Source: Trichomonas vaginalis G3 (taxonomy: Eukaryota > Parabasalia > Trichomonadida > Trichomonadidae). Taken from it: DNA of 64,000 bases. The translations under genes and the position numbers were made by a program. Positions 9,859 to 19,414 of the stretch are shown piece by piece. Under the pieces are notes generated by a model. It made no database searches and was not told the DNA's origin. It saw nothing but the letters and a program-made list of their open reading frames with translations. The DNA is taken from NCBI RefSeq assembly GCF_026262505.1, contig NC_067207.1, forward strand, positions 15,468,082 to 15,532,081. The letters are read 5' to 3'. Within the stretch, counting starts at the first letter, position 1. The number at the start of each line of letters is the position of its first letter.

Positions 9859-10908
9859 TCAATTCTCATGGTTCTGTTTCTCAAAATATTCTTTCGCGAG
9901 ACTCGTAATCCCAATAAACAAATATGGGGGAAATTCATCTGATATTACTAAAAACATTAAAACAACTTCAAAAGTTGGATCTGTAATAAATTCCTTCCAT
10001 ACGAATAACACTCCTTGGTATGCAGTGTCCCAAATTGAAAACCATTTGTGGGCAATATTTTTGTATCTTGTAAGGTCTATATCTGGATACTCATCTATAA
10101 GCATTTGTGCAAATGTCTTAAAGTATTCTATATCTCCAATTGAAACGAGTTCTTCTAATGCATCCATTTTAGATTTTCCGATCAAGCCTTGGCAAGTAAT
10201 AGTTTTTTCGTCAAATGTAACTCGAGGGATATCTCTTTTCTTTGGTTCTGCGGCTTTTTGTAAAGATTCGTTTGATTGAAAGCTTTGGTCACTCAAGTCA
10301 TAAAATTTCTCTTTAACGCCAAGAAGCTGTTCAATATCCTCGTCTAACGTTCCCCTAGATAATCTAAATATTCGTATGATCTTTTCAAGCACTTCCTTTC
10401 CCTTTTTCGGGTTGTCTGAATAAAGCGTGAACTTATTGGCATGCTTTCTCAAACCAATAGCAAGATCATAGAATTTCTTGGTTTCATCAGGTGATGGTTT
10501 GTTACCTACACACACCATAATAGCACCTATAGCCAATGTCAATAACAATGTATCTGGAGGACACTTTTGCGCAGTAAAACATATATTGAGGATAGAAGCT
10601 GGAGGATATTTGTCGTAGGTTTTATGACGACCAAACTTAATAATTGAACGAATTACTTCCTCTAAATCATTATTAGTTACTGAAAGTCTATAAAGCGAAT
10701 CACCAAGAGTTTTCAGACGTACTTCTATATCATCTTCTACTTGAAGATGAAATAACTCCATTGTTTTTGATTTTTCTAATTTCATTGGAGAAGGCATAGA
10801 AGTTTTCCCATGAGGTGAATATGCTGGTACAAGTTGAGGCCCTGGGGATGATTTTTTCGGTGTAATTGTTCGTTTTTGTGGTGTAGTTAAAGAGGAAAGT
10901 TTACTCAT
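9859..10908 (-). CDS. Hypothetical alpha-helical protein
   Basis: A 349-residue protein of unknown family. The first ~60 residues are basic and Ser/Pro/Thr-rich (TPQKRTITPKKSSPGPQ), likely disordered and perhaps phosphorylated by proline-directed kinases. The rest is mainly helical, with stretches such as TLLLTLAIGAIMVCVG and KKFYDLAIGLRKHANKF that could be a helical-repeat core. No signal peptide or clear membrane helix. Start is the ATG at 10908 (MSKLSSLTTPQ); the open frame reaches 11043 but begins at a TTG. No function is offered. Confidence 0.65.
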   Translation of the reverse strand: MSKLSSLTTPQKRTITPKKSSPGPQLVPAYSPHGKTSMPSPMKLEKSKTMELFHLQVEDDIEVRLKTLGDSLYRLSVTNNDLEEVIRSIIKFGRHKTYDKYPPASILNICFTAQKCPPDTLLLTLAIGAIMVCVGNKPSPDETKKFYDLAIGLRKHANKFTLYSDNPKKGKEVLEKIIRIFRLSRGTLDEDIEQLLGVKEKFYDLSDQSFQSNESLQKAAEPKKRDIPRVTFDEKTITCQGLIGKSKMDALEELVSIGDIEYFKTFAQMLIDEYPDIDLTRYKNIAHKWFSIWDTAYQGVLFVWKEFITDPTFEVVLMFLVISDEFPPYLFIGITSLAKEYFEKQNHEN

Positions 10909-12416
10909 AAATTTTGAGTGTTTACAATTTCCTAATAAAATATTTCTCCTTAGAACTATCAATGTTAATTTTTCATGAGTCATCAGATAAATAGTGTATA
11001 AGATGAGACACTTTAATTTTACAAATTTATCTGATTCGACCAATAAAAAAAGTGCTTTTTTTTCCCAAAATTATTTTTTTTTATCCAGAGCGAATCTGCT
11101 GCTTCCTCATTTTTCGCTTTTCGAACAAATGAAATATGATTCTAAACGACAGTGAACAATATGCGGTAATAACCTCTGTCTGAATATATATGTGTTAACA
11201 CAATTTTTTTTATTATTCACTAGCGTCCATTTAATATCAAGCCAACACGATTATAAACATATTCCTATGATGAATGATACTGATTATTTATGTTATTTGT
11301 TATTGAAAATTGATATAAATGAGAATCAAAAATTTTGAGCATGGCAGAGATAACTAAATAGCACAGCGCAATTCATTTTATATTAAATGTTTCTTACTTT
11401 CAATTAATAAATAATATTTAATTTAACAAAATGAGAACAGGAGCGATAATCGATTTTTCCTATAACTAGAATAAAATATGAATATTCTATAACAACTCTT
11501 TATTTATGATTATTATTTTATTCCTTTTATAGAAAATGGATGCTAGATAGCATGATATTTAATTTATTTTGGCTTACTGTGGGGCAGAAAAATCTCGAAG
11601 AAGATGAGAATTTAGAATGAAATATGAAAAAAATACAAAATATCGATATTGATGCCGTCTCGATTGAATATAAAATCTTTGTTCTTTAATAGAAAAGAAA
11701 ACTTTACAATAATAATGCTCATTTGTGCATAATTTTTTAAAATTCATATGGATGCGTCCGTTTTGAGTGTGAACAGATGAAAACAATATTTTTCATCTGT
11801 GTTTTCCAGATAACAAGTTCTACTATAAGCCAATTGCACCATGATAAGACCAATTCAATTTGAGTTATGAAAAATTGAATCAATTCAATTAAAATTCGCT
11901 ATCGATCAAATAAATTCTGTTTCGACAATGTAGAAATCGATTTGCAATGAATATTAAATTCAATTCAATCGTTTAATAATTGTTCAATAAAAAAGTTACC
12001 ATATGACAATTCATTTTTAAACAAAATTTCAACCCCGATGACATCATTCAAAAATATTCAATCCCAAATATAACTCAATTATTTTTAACAATAACAGCGA
12101 TTTGAATGAGTTTAAATCATATATTAATAATAATTTATTGAATGGGGTTTTAAGATGAAATTGAATGTTTTTTATATCACTTGAATGAACAGCTGTATTA
12201 CTTATTAAAATGCATATTTATCATATCATTAGCATAAAACGTTGTGCTCAATTTTTAACTTTCAATGGTTACTTTTCATAACTTGCTTAGCCAATTCAAT
12301 TTATTAATTTAAATAAATGGTTTGATGTACGTACGAACACAATTTTTCCTCATAAAAAAATCAAACTTTTTACTTTTCAGAACAAAGCGGTTAGATAATT
12401 TCAATTATTATTTTCT
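10909..12416. other. Long AT-rich intergenic region
   Basis: About 1.5 kb between divergently read genes. No open frame with protein-like composition, RNA gene or element end was seen. The word ATTGAATTCAATT-like, in variants such as CAATTCAATTTGAGTT and AATTCAATCG, recurs near 11850-12010. Confidence 0.5.
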
Positions 12417-15146
12417 ATGTTCTTTGTTATCTTGTCCTTTACATTTCAAGTTCTATACTTAAACTCCAAACTTCAAAATCCGATAGTTGAACAGGTTGAT
12501 GCACCAGCCTTTCAGAGTTTTGGAGGTGATGAAAACGAATTATACGCAGAAAATGCTAATAGGGATATTACAATTAATAAAGATTATAGTAAAATGTTAA
12601 GGCCTCACGTTTACTATAGATCATCCGTCACCGTCACAAAATGTACCCTAGATAGCAATTTTGTTTTGGGTGGAGGTGCTGATTCGGCAAATGGCGGCGC
12701 TATTTTCCTTTCATGGAGTATGCTTTCAATGGAGGGAAGCTCATCTACCTCAAGAGGAGTCTGTTCTAATAATCAAGCTCAACTTGGCGGTGCCATCTGC
12801 TGTTTAACATCTCCAGTACACATTATCTATTTCAATTTTCTGTCTAACAAGGCCTACATGTATGGAGGCTTCATTTATTTCCAAGGAGCATATCTTGAAG
12901 ATAAAAGTAGGCTCTCATCAACCCATAAGATGTATATTCAGTATTCGGAGCCAGGATATAATAACGCTTTTCAAAGTGGTGGCGCTATTGCAACTGTTGA
13001 CACTGAAGAAATTTACATCGAGCACATTAAAGGATATTATAATAAAGCAACCTTTAATGGAGGCTGTATGTATGCATACAATACCAATAACATTAAGTTG
13101 TTCGAGGCAAACTTCATTGGAAACCAAATTAACGCAATGGGATTAATCGGCAAAAAGTACAACAGAAAAACCTTCCCTGGAAAGAATAATTTTGATCCAC
13201 ACTTCCGTGTTCGTGGTGGAGGTGCTATTTACTTTGCATCAGATAATAAATTCAAAATTCCTGCTAACTCTCCAGCAACTTCAACTGAAAAACGATCTCT
13301 TACAACAAACCAATGCTGTTTCTCTGGTAATGTTGCTGATCAATATTCTACATCTTTTGGTAAAGGTGTTGGCAATGCCCTTCTTTTCGAAGGCTATTGC
13401 TACTGGCTTTCCAACCAGGATTCAATCAAAGGCTTAACAATGCTAGGAGATCACGATCCAAATTGGAAGTATTTCGTTGCGTATAATGCTAAAGAATACA
13501 CAGATAATCCAGACTCAGCATTCTTATGTACAATTCAAACTACAAACGTTGATCGATGCTTGTATGAAGGTAGAGATTGGAGTAATGATAATTCTTCCCC
13601 ACTTACATCAGAATATATCCCATCTAAAATTTCTCCAAGCAACACAGGAAATGACAGTTTTGTAAGCGATGTTCCATCTCCATCAGAATACACATATGTT
13701 GCCACACCAATCTCAGCATATCCAAAAGCTACAAAAGACCGCAAGTTAATCACCCCAGCACGTACATGGCGCGAAGATGAATATACATTCCTCTCAGTCA
13801 CAACTAGATCTTTGCTTCCAACAGCCGCTATCACTCCATTCCAGACTGCTTATGAAACACCATTCTCAACAGCTGAAACTACAGCATTCGAGACAGTTTA
13901 TGAAACACCATTCTTAACAGAAGAACCAACATCATATGAAACACCATTCTCAACCGCCGAAACCACCGCATATGAGACAGCATATGAAAAACCATATTTA
14001 ACCGAAGAACCAACAGCATTCGAGACTGTATATGAAACACCATTCTTAACCGAAGAACCAACAGCATACGAAACACCATATTTAACCGAAGAACCAACAG
14101 CATTTGAGACAGCATATGAAACACCATTCTTAACAGAAGAACTAACAGCATATGAAACTCCATTCTCAACTGCTGAAACCACAGCATTTGAAACAGCATA
14201 TGAAACACCATTCATTACACCAGATGAATCTAAGGCAGTCACTCCATTCTCAACAGCTCACATCACACCATATGAGACTGTATTCACAACCCCATTCATC
14301 ACAGCATTCGAGACACCATTCTCAACAGTACACTCCACTCCATTCACAACAGCATTTGAGACAGCATATGAAACACCATTTATCACCCCAGATGAATCTA
14401 AAGCTGTCACCCCATTCTCCACAGCTCATATCACTCCATTCGAAACTGCATTCTCAACAGCACACACTACTCCATTCGATACCGCATTTGAGATCGCATT
14501 CGAAACACCATTCTCCACAGCACATTCTACCGCATTTGAGACAGCCTATGAGACACCGTTCTCCACAGCATTCGAGACAGCCTATGAAACACCATTCTCT
14601 ACTCCATTCGAGACAGCCTATGAAACACCATTCTCTACTCCATTCGAAACAGCATTTGAAACAGTATTCGAAACACCACTCTTAACACCTGTTGAGACAA
14701 CACCAGAAACTACACCAGCTGTCATCGTTGTTCCATCAAGCGATAACGGTGCCCAAATCGACAACTCTGACAACTTCCGCATCATTGTTGAGAACAAGTG
14801 GATTATTGTTATTATTGTTGCAGTCATTGTTATCTTACTTCTTATCATTCTTCTTGCAATCATCATCTGGATGATTCTTCCTAAGAACGAACAATCATCA
14901 GATTCAGATTCCATCGAACTTCCAGACGATGGCGACTGGGGCTCTGTTGAAGACTCTGGCGAAACAGTTGATGTTTCAGATGTTGATATTGACAATGATG
15001 GTGCCATTGCAGCAGGGTTATTTGATAAAGAAATTTCTGATGTTAGTGACTCAGGTGAAACCATCGACATTTCAGATAATGATGTTGACGAGGCTGCAGA
15101 TGCTGATATTAGTGGAATCCTGGATTATGGTGAGTCATTAGATTAA
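12417..15146 (+). CDS. Pmp-like beta-helix surface protein with Thr/Glu/Pro repeat stalk
   Basis: A 909-residue type I membrane protein. Residues 1-~20 form a signal peptide (MFFVILSFTFQVLYLNSKL). Residues ~80-320 look like a right-handed beta-helix with repeated GGAI-type turns (ANGGAIFLS, LGGAICC, YGGFIYF, SGGAIAT, NGGCMYA, RGGGAIYFAS), as in chlamydial Pmp and trichomonad Pmp-like proteins. Residues ~470-765 are low-complexity repeats of the type TAYETPF(S/L)TAE, a mucin-like stalk rich in Thr and Glu. A single membrane helix follows (WIIVIIVAVIVILLLIILLA), then an acidic cytoplasmic tail with two GETVDVSDVD/GETIDISDND copies. It is expected at the cell surface, possibly in host or matrix adhesion (family knowledge). 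ATG 12417 places the signal peptide correctly. Confidence 0.85.
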   Translation: MFFVILSFTFQVLYLNSKLQNPIVEQVDAPAFQSFGGDENELYAENANRDITINKDYSKMLRPHVYYRSSVTVTKCTLDSNFVLGGGADSANGGAIFLSWSMLSMEGSSSTSRGVCSNNQAQLGGAICCLTSPVHIIYFNFLSNKAYMYGGFIYFQGAYLEDKSRLSSTHKMYIQYSEPGYNNAFQSGGAIATVDTEEIYIEHIKGYYNKATFNGGCMYAYNTNNIKLFEANFIGNQINAMGLIGKKYNRKTFPGKNNFDPHFRVRGGGAIYFASDNKFKIPANSPATSTEKRSLTTNQCCFSGNVADQYSTSFGKGVGNALLFEGYCYWLSNQDSIKGLTMLGDHDPNWKYFVAYNAKEYTDNPDSAFLCTIQTTNVDRCLYEGRDWSNDNSSPLTSEYIPSKISPSNTGNDSFVSDVPSPSEYTYVATPISAYPKATKDRKLITPARTWREDEYTFLSVTTRSLLPTAAITPFQTAYETPFSTAETTAFETVYETPFLTEEPTSYETPFSTAETTAYETAYEKPYLTEEPTAFETVYETPFLTEEPTAYETPYLTEEPTAFETAYETPFLTEELTAYETPFSTAETTAFETAYETPFITPDESKAVTPFSTAHITPYETVFTTPFITAFETPFSTVHSTPFTTAFETAYETPFITPDESKAVTPFSTAHITPFETAFSTAHTTPFDTAFEIAFETPFSTAHSTAFETAYETPFSTAFETAYETPFSTPFETAYETPFSTPFETAFETVFETPLLTPVETTPETTPAVIVVPSSDNGAQIDNSDNFRIIVENKWIIVIIVAVIVILLLIILLAIIIWMILPKNEQSSDSDSIELPDDGDWGSVEDSGETVDVSDVDIDNDGAIAAGLFDKEISDVSDSGETIDISDNDVDEAADADISGILDYGESLD
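13830..14700 (+). repeat. Coding repeats of the stalk
   Basis: Imperfect short repeats, about 15-40 bases with changing order, encode variants of (E)TAYETPFSTAETTAFE. Blocks such as ACAGCATATGAAACACCATTC recur many times; a longer block including ITPDESKAVTPFSTAHIT occurs twice. Such arrays expand and shrink readily, so allele length may vary. Confidence 0.85.
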
Positions 15147-15853
15147 ATTACAATATTCCACACCTTTTATCAAAAATTAAAATTATTAAGAAGTTATTAA
15201 ATGTTATAGAGTGTTCGTAAAAGTTAATTTATCACATATTATTATTTCTATTTTTATACGAGATTTTATGTCATTTTCCCTTTCCTTCTTAGTATGAAAT
15301 AATAATAATAATATTGATAAAAATAATAATAAATTCTTGCTTATTGAATTTGTAGGCGCAATGAAAAATAAAATGCGCAAAATTCAATGGCTTATGATTA
15401 AAAAAGATTCAAAATTTGATATATTAATTTTCTTCAAAATTATGTCTAGAAGGGAAATGCTCTACCATCAAATGAACAATGTGAAAATTGATACTTTTCT
15501 GACCATTAGTCATTGTTTAATTTTGACTTTTTGATCTTGATAAAATTTGGAAATGGTACTAAAGATCTGCTGCATAATAAAGGAAACGGAAGTTTGATGA
15601 CAAGCTTGAGGTTTAATTTCTAAATTCAAGCCTCTTTCTACTTTACCAAAGCAAAAGTATTTTTTTTGACCGTCATCATCTTTCAATTTTGTGAATAGTT
15701 AGCTTCTATCGCAGCTGCTCACAGTAATGCATGAAAATTCGGTTCAATTCATTTTTGACACTTTACATATCGGATGTATTATCTAAGAATTATATTATAA
15801 AATAATAATTTTGTGTTTTATAAGTTTATTTGTATAAATTGATTCAAAAAAAA
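15147..15853. other. Intergenic
   Basis: AT-rich, with an AATAATAATA microsatellite near 15300. A 65-codon frame at 15337-15534 has no recognisable features and is not annotated. Confidence 0.5.
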
Positions 15854-16786
15854 ATGGAAAGACAAGAAGTGGATCTGCCAAATGAAAATCAGATTTATAT
15901 TACGGCATATCTTGAATATTCTATTGGCAAAAAGACAGCAGACCAAGTTGCAAAAGATTTGCACATAGGTAGAAAAAAATTATTATTAAAATGGCAAGAA
16001 CTTGGTTTAAATCCAAAAAAGCTCGGAAGACCAGAAACTCCTCTTAGAACAGATTTGTTACCAACCATTCACGAAATAAAAGCTAAGTACAATCTAGGTT
16101 ATAAAAAAGTTTTAGAGAGTTACATACATGATGACACAGTTTCATTTCACGATATGCTTAAATTATACGAAAAAGAGAATCTTTTCAAATTTCGGCGAGA
16201 TCCAGAAAAAATTGATGAACATCCAAATCAGTATGTTTCCCAATACGTAAATCAGCAATGGCATACTGATTTAAAAAGCTTCAAAGAAGAGACAAATGGT
16301 ACCAAGCATACTTATCATTTAATTGCCTTTATCGATGACAGATCTCGTTTTTGTATTTATTACGAAATTCTTCCCGATAAAACAATGAAATCAACTTCAA
16401 AAGCTTTACAAAATGCTATCGACTCTATCAAAATTATTCCATACGAACTTTTGACAGATAATGGATGCGAATTTACAGGAAAGGACTTCAAAAACGTTCT
16501 TCAAGTAAATGGCATTCAACACCATCGGACAGAACCTTACACACACACAGTTAAATGGTAAATAGAACGTTTTTGGCAAACAATCTTTTCGGCTCGCCCA
16601 GATTTTATCGAAATAAGAGAATTTTTACCTCACGCAATAGAAGAATACAACACAGTATGGGTTCATACAGCTCTTAAAGATCTTTTCGGTGGAAAACCTA
16701 CTCCAAAATCAATTTGGGACCAGGGTCCTAAATGGACAAAGGACTTAAACCCAAATCCTGAGTTCGAAATACAGCCTCGTAACTAA
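15854..16786 (+). mobile_element. Integrase-core (rve) element, broken
   Basis: Related to IS3/IS481-type transposases and other rve integrases. The N-terminus has a helix-turn-helix-like region (TADQVAKDLHIGRKKLLLKW). The catalytic core follows: HTDLKSF with the first Asp, IAFIDDRSRF, and LLTDNGCEFTG with the second Asp. The expected acidic third-residue region also lies within the stretch. It appears broken, with about one break, and looks young because the rest is open and well conserved. No terminal inverted repeats or target duplication were found by eye, so the outer limits are unknown. It might be a stand-alone transposon or a piece of a larger element. Confidence 0.75.
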
Positions 16787-17267
16787 AAATAAAGTAAAAA
16801 TACGAATAAACATTTTATTATAATTTAAATAATTTTTTTATTCATAAAGTAATACGATATATAGCTAAGCTATGTAAGGATATTCTGATGCTGAGAGTTT
16901 AAGAACTTTAAATTACGTATAGAAAAAAAATTCATTTAATATTTTGTAACATTTTTTAAATTGATAGATAGTTAGATTTTGTAGGGGAAGGTAAGATTCT
17001 TTGTGGTAATAATGGTCGTTGAAATTAAAATGAATGTAAGATTTGTGGAGAAATTGTATAAATTTGCATAGTGTTAGATTCAGAATAGGAGCATATGAGC
17101 CAGTGATTGTGTCTAATGTTTTTAAGGTGCTAATTGGAAGTAGAAAAGAAAAAAATTTGTTGCAATAACATCATATTGCAAAAAAGTTTTTAAAATATGA
17201 TGTATGAATAAGAGTATGATTGGTATAGATTTGGGTTGTATAAATGTGATTGAACAATTGTTAATGG
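16787..17267. other. Spacer between integrase-core element and hairpin string
   Basis: AT-rich, with one small hairpin word TTGCAAT...ATTGCAA near 17158-17180. No gene. The lead-in to the hairpins is richer in G on the plus strand than most intergenic DNA here. Confidence 0.5.
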
Positions 17268-17323
17268 AAAGTTCAAAAACTTGGGTGCAATCAGAACTGA
17301 TTGCACCCAAGTTTTTGAACTTT
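17268..17323. repeat. Hairpin H1, first copy
   Basis: A perfect 26-bp stem: 17268-17293 pairs with 17298-17323, with a 4-base loop GAAC. The arm contains CAAAAACTTGGGTGCAATCA. Confidence 0.95.
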
Positions 17324-17327
17324 GTAT

Positions 17328-17388
17328 AAGGAATTGTTGGCTATGATGTACTGATCATGAATCAGTACATCATAGCCAACAATTCCTT
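17328..17388. repeat. Hairpin H2, first copy
   Basis: A perfect 28-bp stem: 17328-17355 pairs with 17361-17388, with a 5-base loop. The arm begins AAGGAATTGTTGGCTATGAT. Confidence 0.95.
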
Positions 17389-17394
17389 CGCAAA

Positions 17395-17446
17395 CAGCGG
17401 GAAACTTTGTCTGAATAGTTTAACATTCAGACAAAGTTTCCCGCTG
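17395..17446. repeat. Hairpin H3
   Basis: A perfect 22-bp stem: 17395-17416 pairs with 17425-17446, with the 8-base loop AGTTTAAC. The arm begins CAGCGGGAAACTTTGTCTGA. Confidence 0.95.
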
Positions 17447-17451
17447 TCAGA

Positions 17452-17513
17452 GAGGAATGGAAGGGTAAGAGGTATATATTCATAATGTATACCTCTTACC
17501 CTTTCATTCCCTC
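17452..17513. repeat. Hairpin H4, slightly imperfect
   Basis: An arm beginning GAGGAATGGAAGGGTAAGAG pairs with TATACCTCTTACCCTTTCAT and the following bases. There is one bulged base and one G-T pair, and a loop of about 11 bases. Confidence 0.9.
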
Positions 17514-17516
17514 GAG

Positions 17517-17637
17517 AAAGTTCAAAAACTTGGGTGCAATCAGAACTGATTGCACCCAAGTTTTTGAACTTTGTATAAGGAATTGTTGGCTATGATGTAC
17601 TGATCATGAATCAGTACATCATAGCCAACAATTCCTT
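17517..17637. repeat. Second copies of hairpins H1 and H2
   Basis: H1 recurs at 17517-17572 and H2 at 17577-17637, both 249 bases after the first copies and with the same GTAT spacer. No base difference from the first copies was seen in the stems or loops. Confidence 0.95.
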
Positions 17638-18108
17638 CCCAAACAACCCGAAATTTGTCTGATTCCACACTAATTTTATTAATTTATCTAAACTTTTATC
17701 CTCGTCTACAATTTAATCATCAATAATTATCTCTTGTTCTATTTCACTATTATATATATATATATTTATATGATTTGATTTAAAAAAAAATAAATTAATA
17801 AATTAATAAATCATTTACTCAAATATATCAAAAGTTTTATTTTTATATATAAAGATAACTACTTTTTAAAAAAATACCCTATATATTTTTGTCATGTAAA
17901 CTTATCACTTTTTGTCAGAAGTGAAGTGAACGGGTTTTCATGCACAACATCAAGATTTCTTTGGAGTATTCTTTAAAACATGAATTAAATACAAACTTAT
18001 ACACTCCGATACGTTTCAGTGAAATAACAATCTAAAATAAAAATAATAAAGAAAAATTTAGAAAATAAAACATAAATATGTAAAGAATCCACTAAAAAGC
18101 AACATTTT
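17638..18108. other. Intergenic after hairpin string
   Basis: It starts with a remnant resembling the left arm of H3, then AT-rich DNA with a TATATATATATA tract near 17752. No gene recognised. Confidence 0.5.
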
Positions 18109-19116
18109 TTACAATTCATCATCCTTCAGTCTCTTAAAATGGGCTCCACCATCAAGAACCCTATCAATAGCCGGAGAAAGCTCTTCCAAGTAATTTACAG
18201 TGATGAGGCCATGACCACGTGGCTTCCAGATGTAGAATTTGCCAGCTTCCATGGCTTTAATTGGGAAATCTGAGGCTCCATAGAAGAATTTCATTGGATG
18301 ACGGTGGCTGTTGAGTCTGATATTGCGTAATGTATCCGAAATGTTTGTGAATGTTGAAACGACGCAAAAATCACGACCGAAGCATTGATCTTTGAATTCT
18401 GAGAAATGATAAAAGCCCTCGTCATCAAAATCCGATTCCTTATCAATTATTCCATTAAGGAATTGATCAATTGATGTCTTGAGGAGGTCTTCTGTTAGTT
18501 CTCCTCGATATCTGTATTGAGTAGTCGAATTAAAGAACATAACTGTCGGTAAACGTGCAATATTGAACTGTCTATGCAAGTAAAAGTCGGAGCAGATGCC
18601 AAATCTTACAAATGCATCTTTGTATTCAATAGATAACGCGGACCAGAGAGTTGGGCTCTTTGTTTGATCTGTAAATAATACAATTGATGGAACACTGTCA
18701 TCTGTCCATTTCTTATCAAAATTACGGACTAAATTTGGCATTCTGTTGCTAATTGCTTCTAAATATGATTCTGCTTTATGATTTCCACGATATTCTTCAA
18801 CACCTCCTTGATAGTATATTTGTATGCATGGTACATATGTTACTTGATGACGTACAGCGACGAATGGATCTTGAGTTACATTTACATAAGCGTAGTTGCA
18901 GAATTTATATGACTGATTTGCAGCTTTCTCGATTTCTTCTAAAGCTACAAAATTTGTTTCGTCAATCGTCGCTTGATTAGCGTATCTTCCAATAAAAAGA
19001 ACAACCCAGATTTCAGATCCCTTTCTATTCACGACGAAGTCTCTAAATCCAGGAGCATTGAGATGTTTGACGTGTGCAGAATACGAAACTGCTGAAGCAA
19101 AAAGGAAAGAAAACAT
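18109..19116 (-). CDS. Secretory thioredoxin-fold (PDI-like) protein without CxxC
   Basis: A 335-residue protein. The start at 19116 gives a signal peptide (MFSFLFASAVSYSAHV). Residues ~20-130 form a thioredoxin-like domain: WVVLFIGRYANQATIDETNF where a PDI would have the CxxC, then FCNYAYVNVTQDPFVAVRHQ and the cis-proline region VTYVPCIQIYYQGGVEEYRG. A second thioredoxin-like unit follows (SIVLFTDQ, VRFGICSDFYLHRQFNI, RLPTVMFFN). Neither domain has an active-site Cys pair, so it is probably a chaperone-like, redox-inactive PDI relative of the ER. There is no KDEL; the end is RLKDDEL, whose DDEL could act as a weak retrieval signal. A longer start at 19188 is possible but would bury the signal peptide. 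Confidence 0.75.
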   Translation of the reverse strand: MFSFLFASAVSYSAHVKHLNAPGFRDFVVNRKGSEIWVVLFIGRYANQATIDETNFVALEEIEKAANQSYKFCNYAYVNVTQDPFVAVRHQVTYVPCIQIYYQGGVEEYRGNHKAESYLEAISNRMPNLVRNFDKKWTDDSVPSIVLFTDQTKSPTLWSALSIEYKDAFVRFGICSDFYLHRQFNIARLPTVMFFNSTTQYRYRGELTEDLLKTSIDQFLNGIIDKESDFDDEGFYHFSEFKDQCFGRDFCVVSTFTNISDTLRNIRLNSHRHPMKFFYGASDFPIKAMEAGKFYIWKPRGHGLITVNYLEELSPAIDRVLDGGAHFKRLKDDEL

Positions 19117-19121
19117 CAAAA

Positions 19122-19128
19122 AATATGA
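19122..19128 (-). promoter_or_regulatory. Initiator (Inr) of the PDI-like gene
   Basis: TCATATT on the minus strand, 5 bases upstream of the ATG at 19116. It fits the trichomonad TCAYWY-type initiator and is the main reason for choosing this start. Confidence 0.5.
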
Positions 19129-19414
19129 ATCCAGCCAAATAACTCCAAAATTGAGAAGAAAGTAGTCTTCAAAGCTGACAAGGATCATTTTTACTTCCAA
19201 AACACATCAATATACACAAAATTATTCAATTTGGTAATGATACAAATCAATTTCTTTCTGTTTCATAAATCATCATTTCATATCAATCCAAGTTTCACAA
19301 AGAACATTAAGCAAAACTAATAGAATTGACATAAAAGATACAAATTAGAGAGTATTTTAAAGATATGAAAAAATTAATTTCAATTATTAAAAAAAGAGCT
19401 TCAATCAAAATTGT

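Larger units (their letters stand above)
17268..17637. repeat. String of six long hairpins (order H1-H2-H3-H4-H1-H2)
   Basis: Six long inverted repeats stand head to tail with spacers of only 3-6 bases. Four have unrelated sequences; after 249 bases the first two recur unchanged, followed by a decayed start of the third (CAAACAACCCGAAA... after 17640). Stems are 22-28 bp, perfect in all but H4, with loops of 4-11 bases. The small minus-strand frames across the region are by-products of the repeats. It does not match a family known to me. Options include an array of small-RNA precursors, a structured recombination array, or ends of a mobile element. Confidence 0.95.

Noticed and set aside
13879-14685. 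Long frames in the other frames of the surface-protein stalk
   Set aside because: Shadows of the short coding repeats in the Pmp-like gene.
15337-15534. A 65-codon frame
   Set aside because: AT-driven composition, no signal peptide, domain or neighbour support.
17122-17559. Two minus-strand frames sharing MGAISSDCTQVFELS
   Set aside because: They arise from the hairpin repeats, and the shared start is the duplicated hairpin arm.
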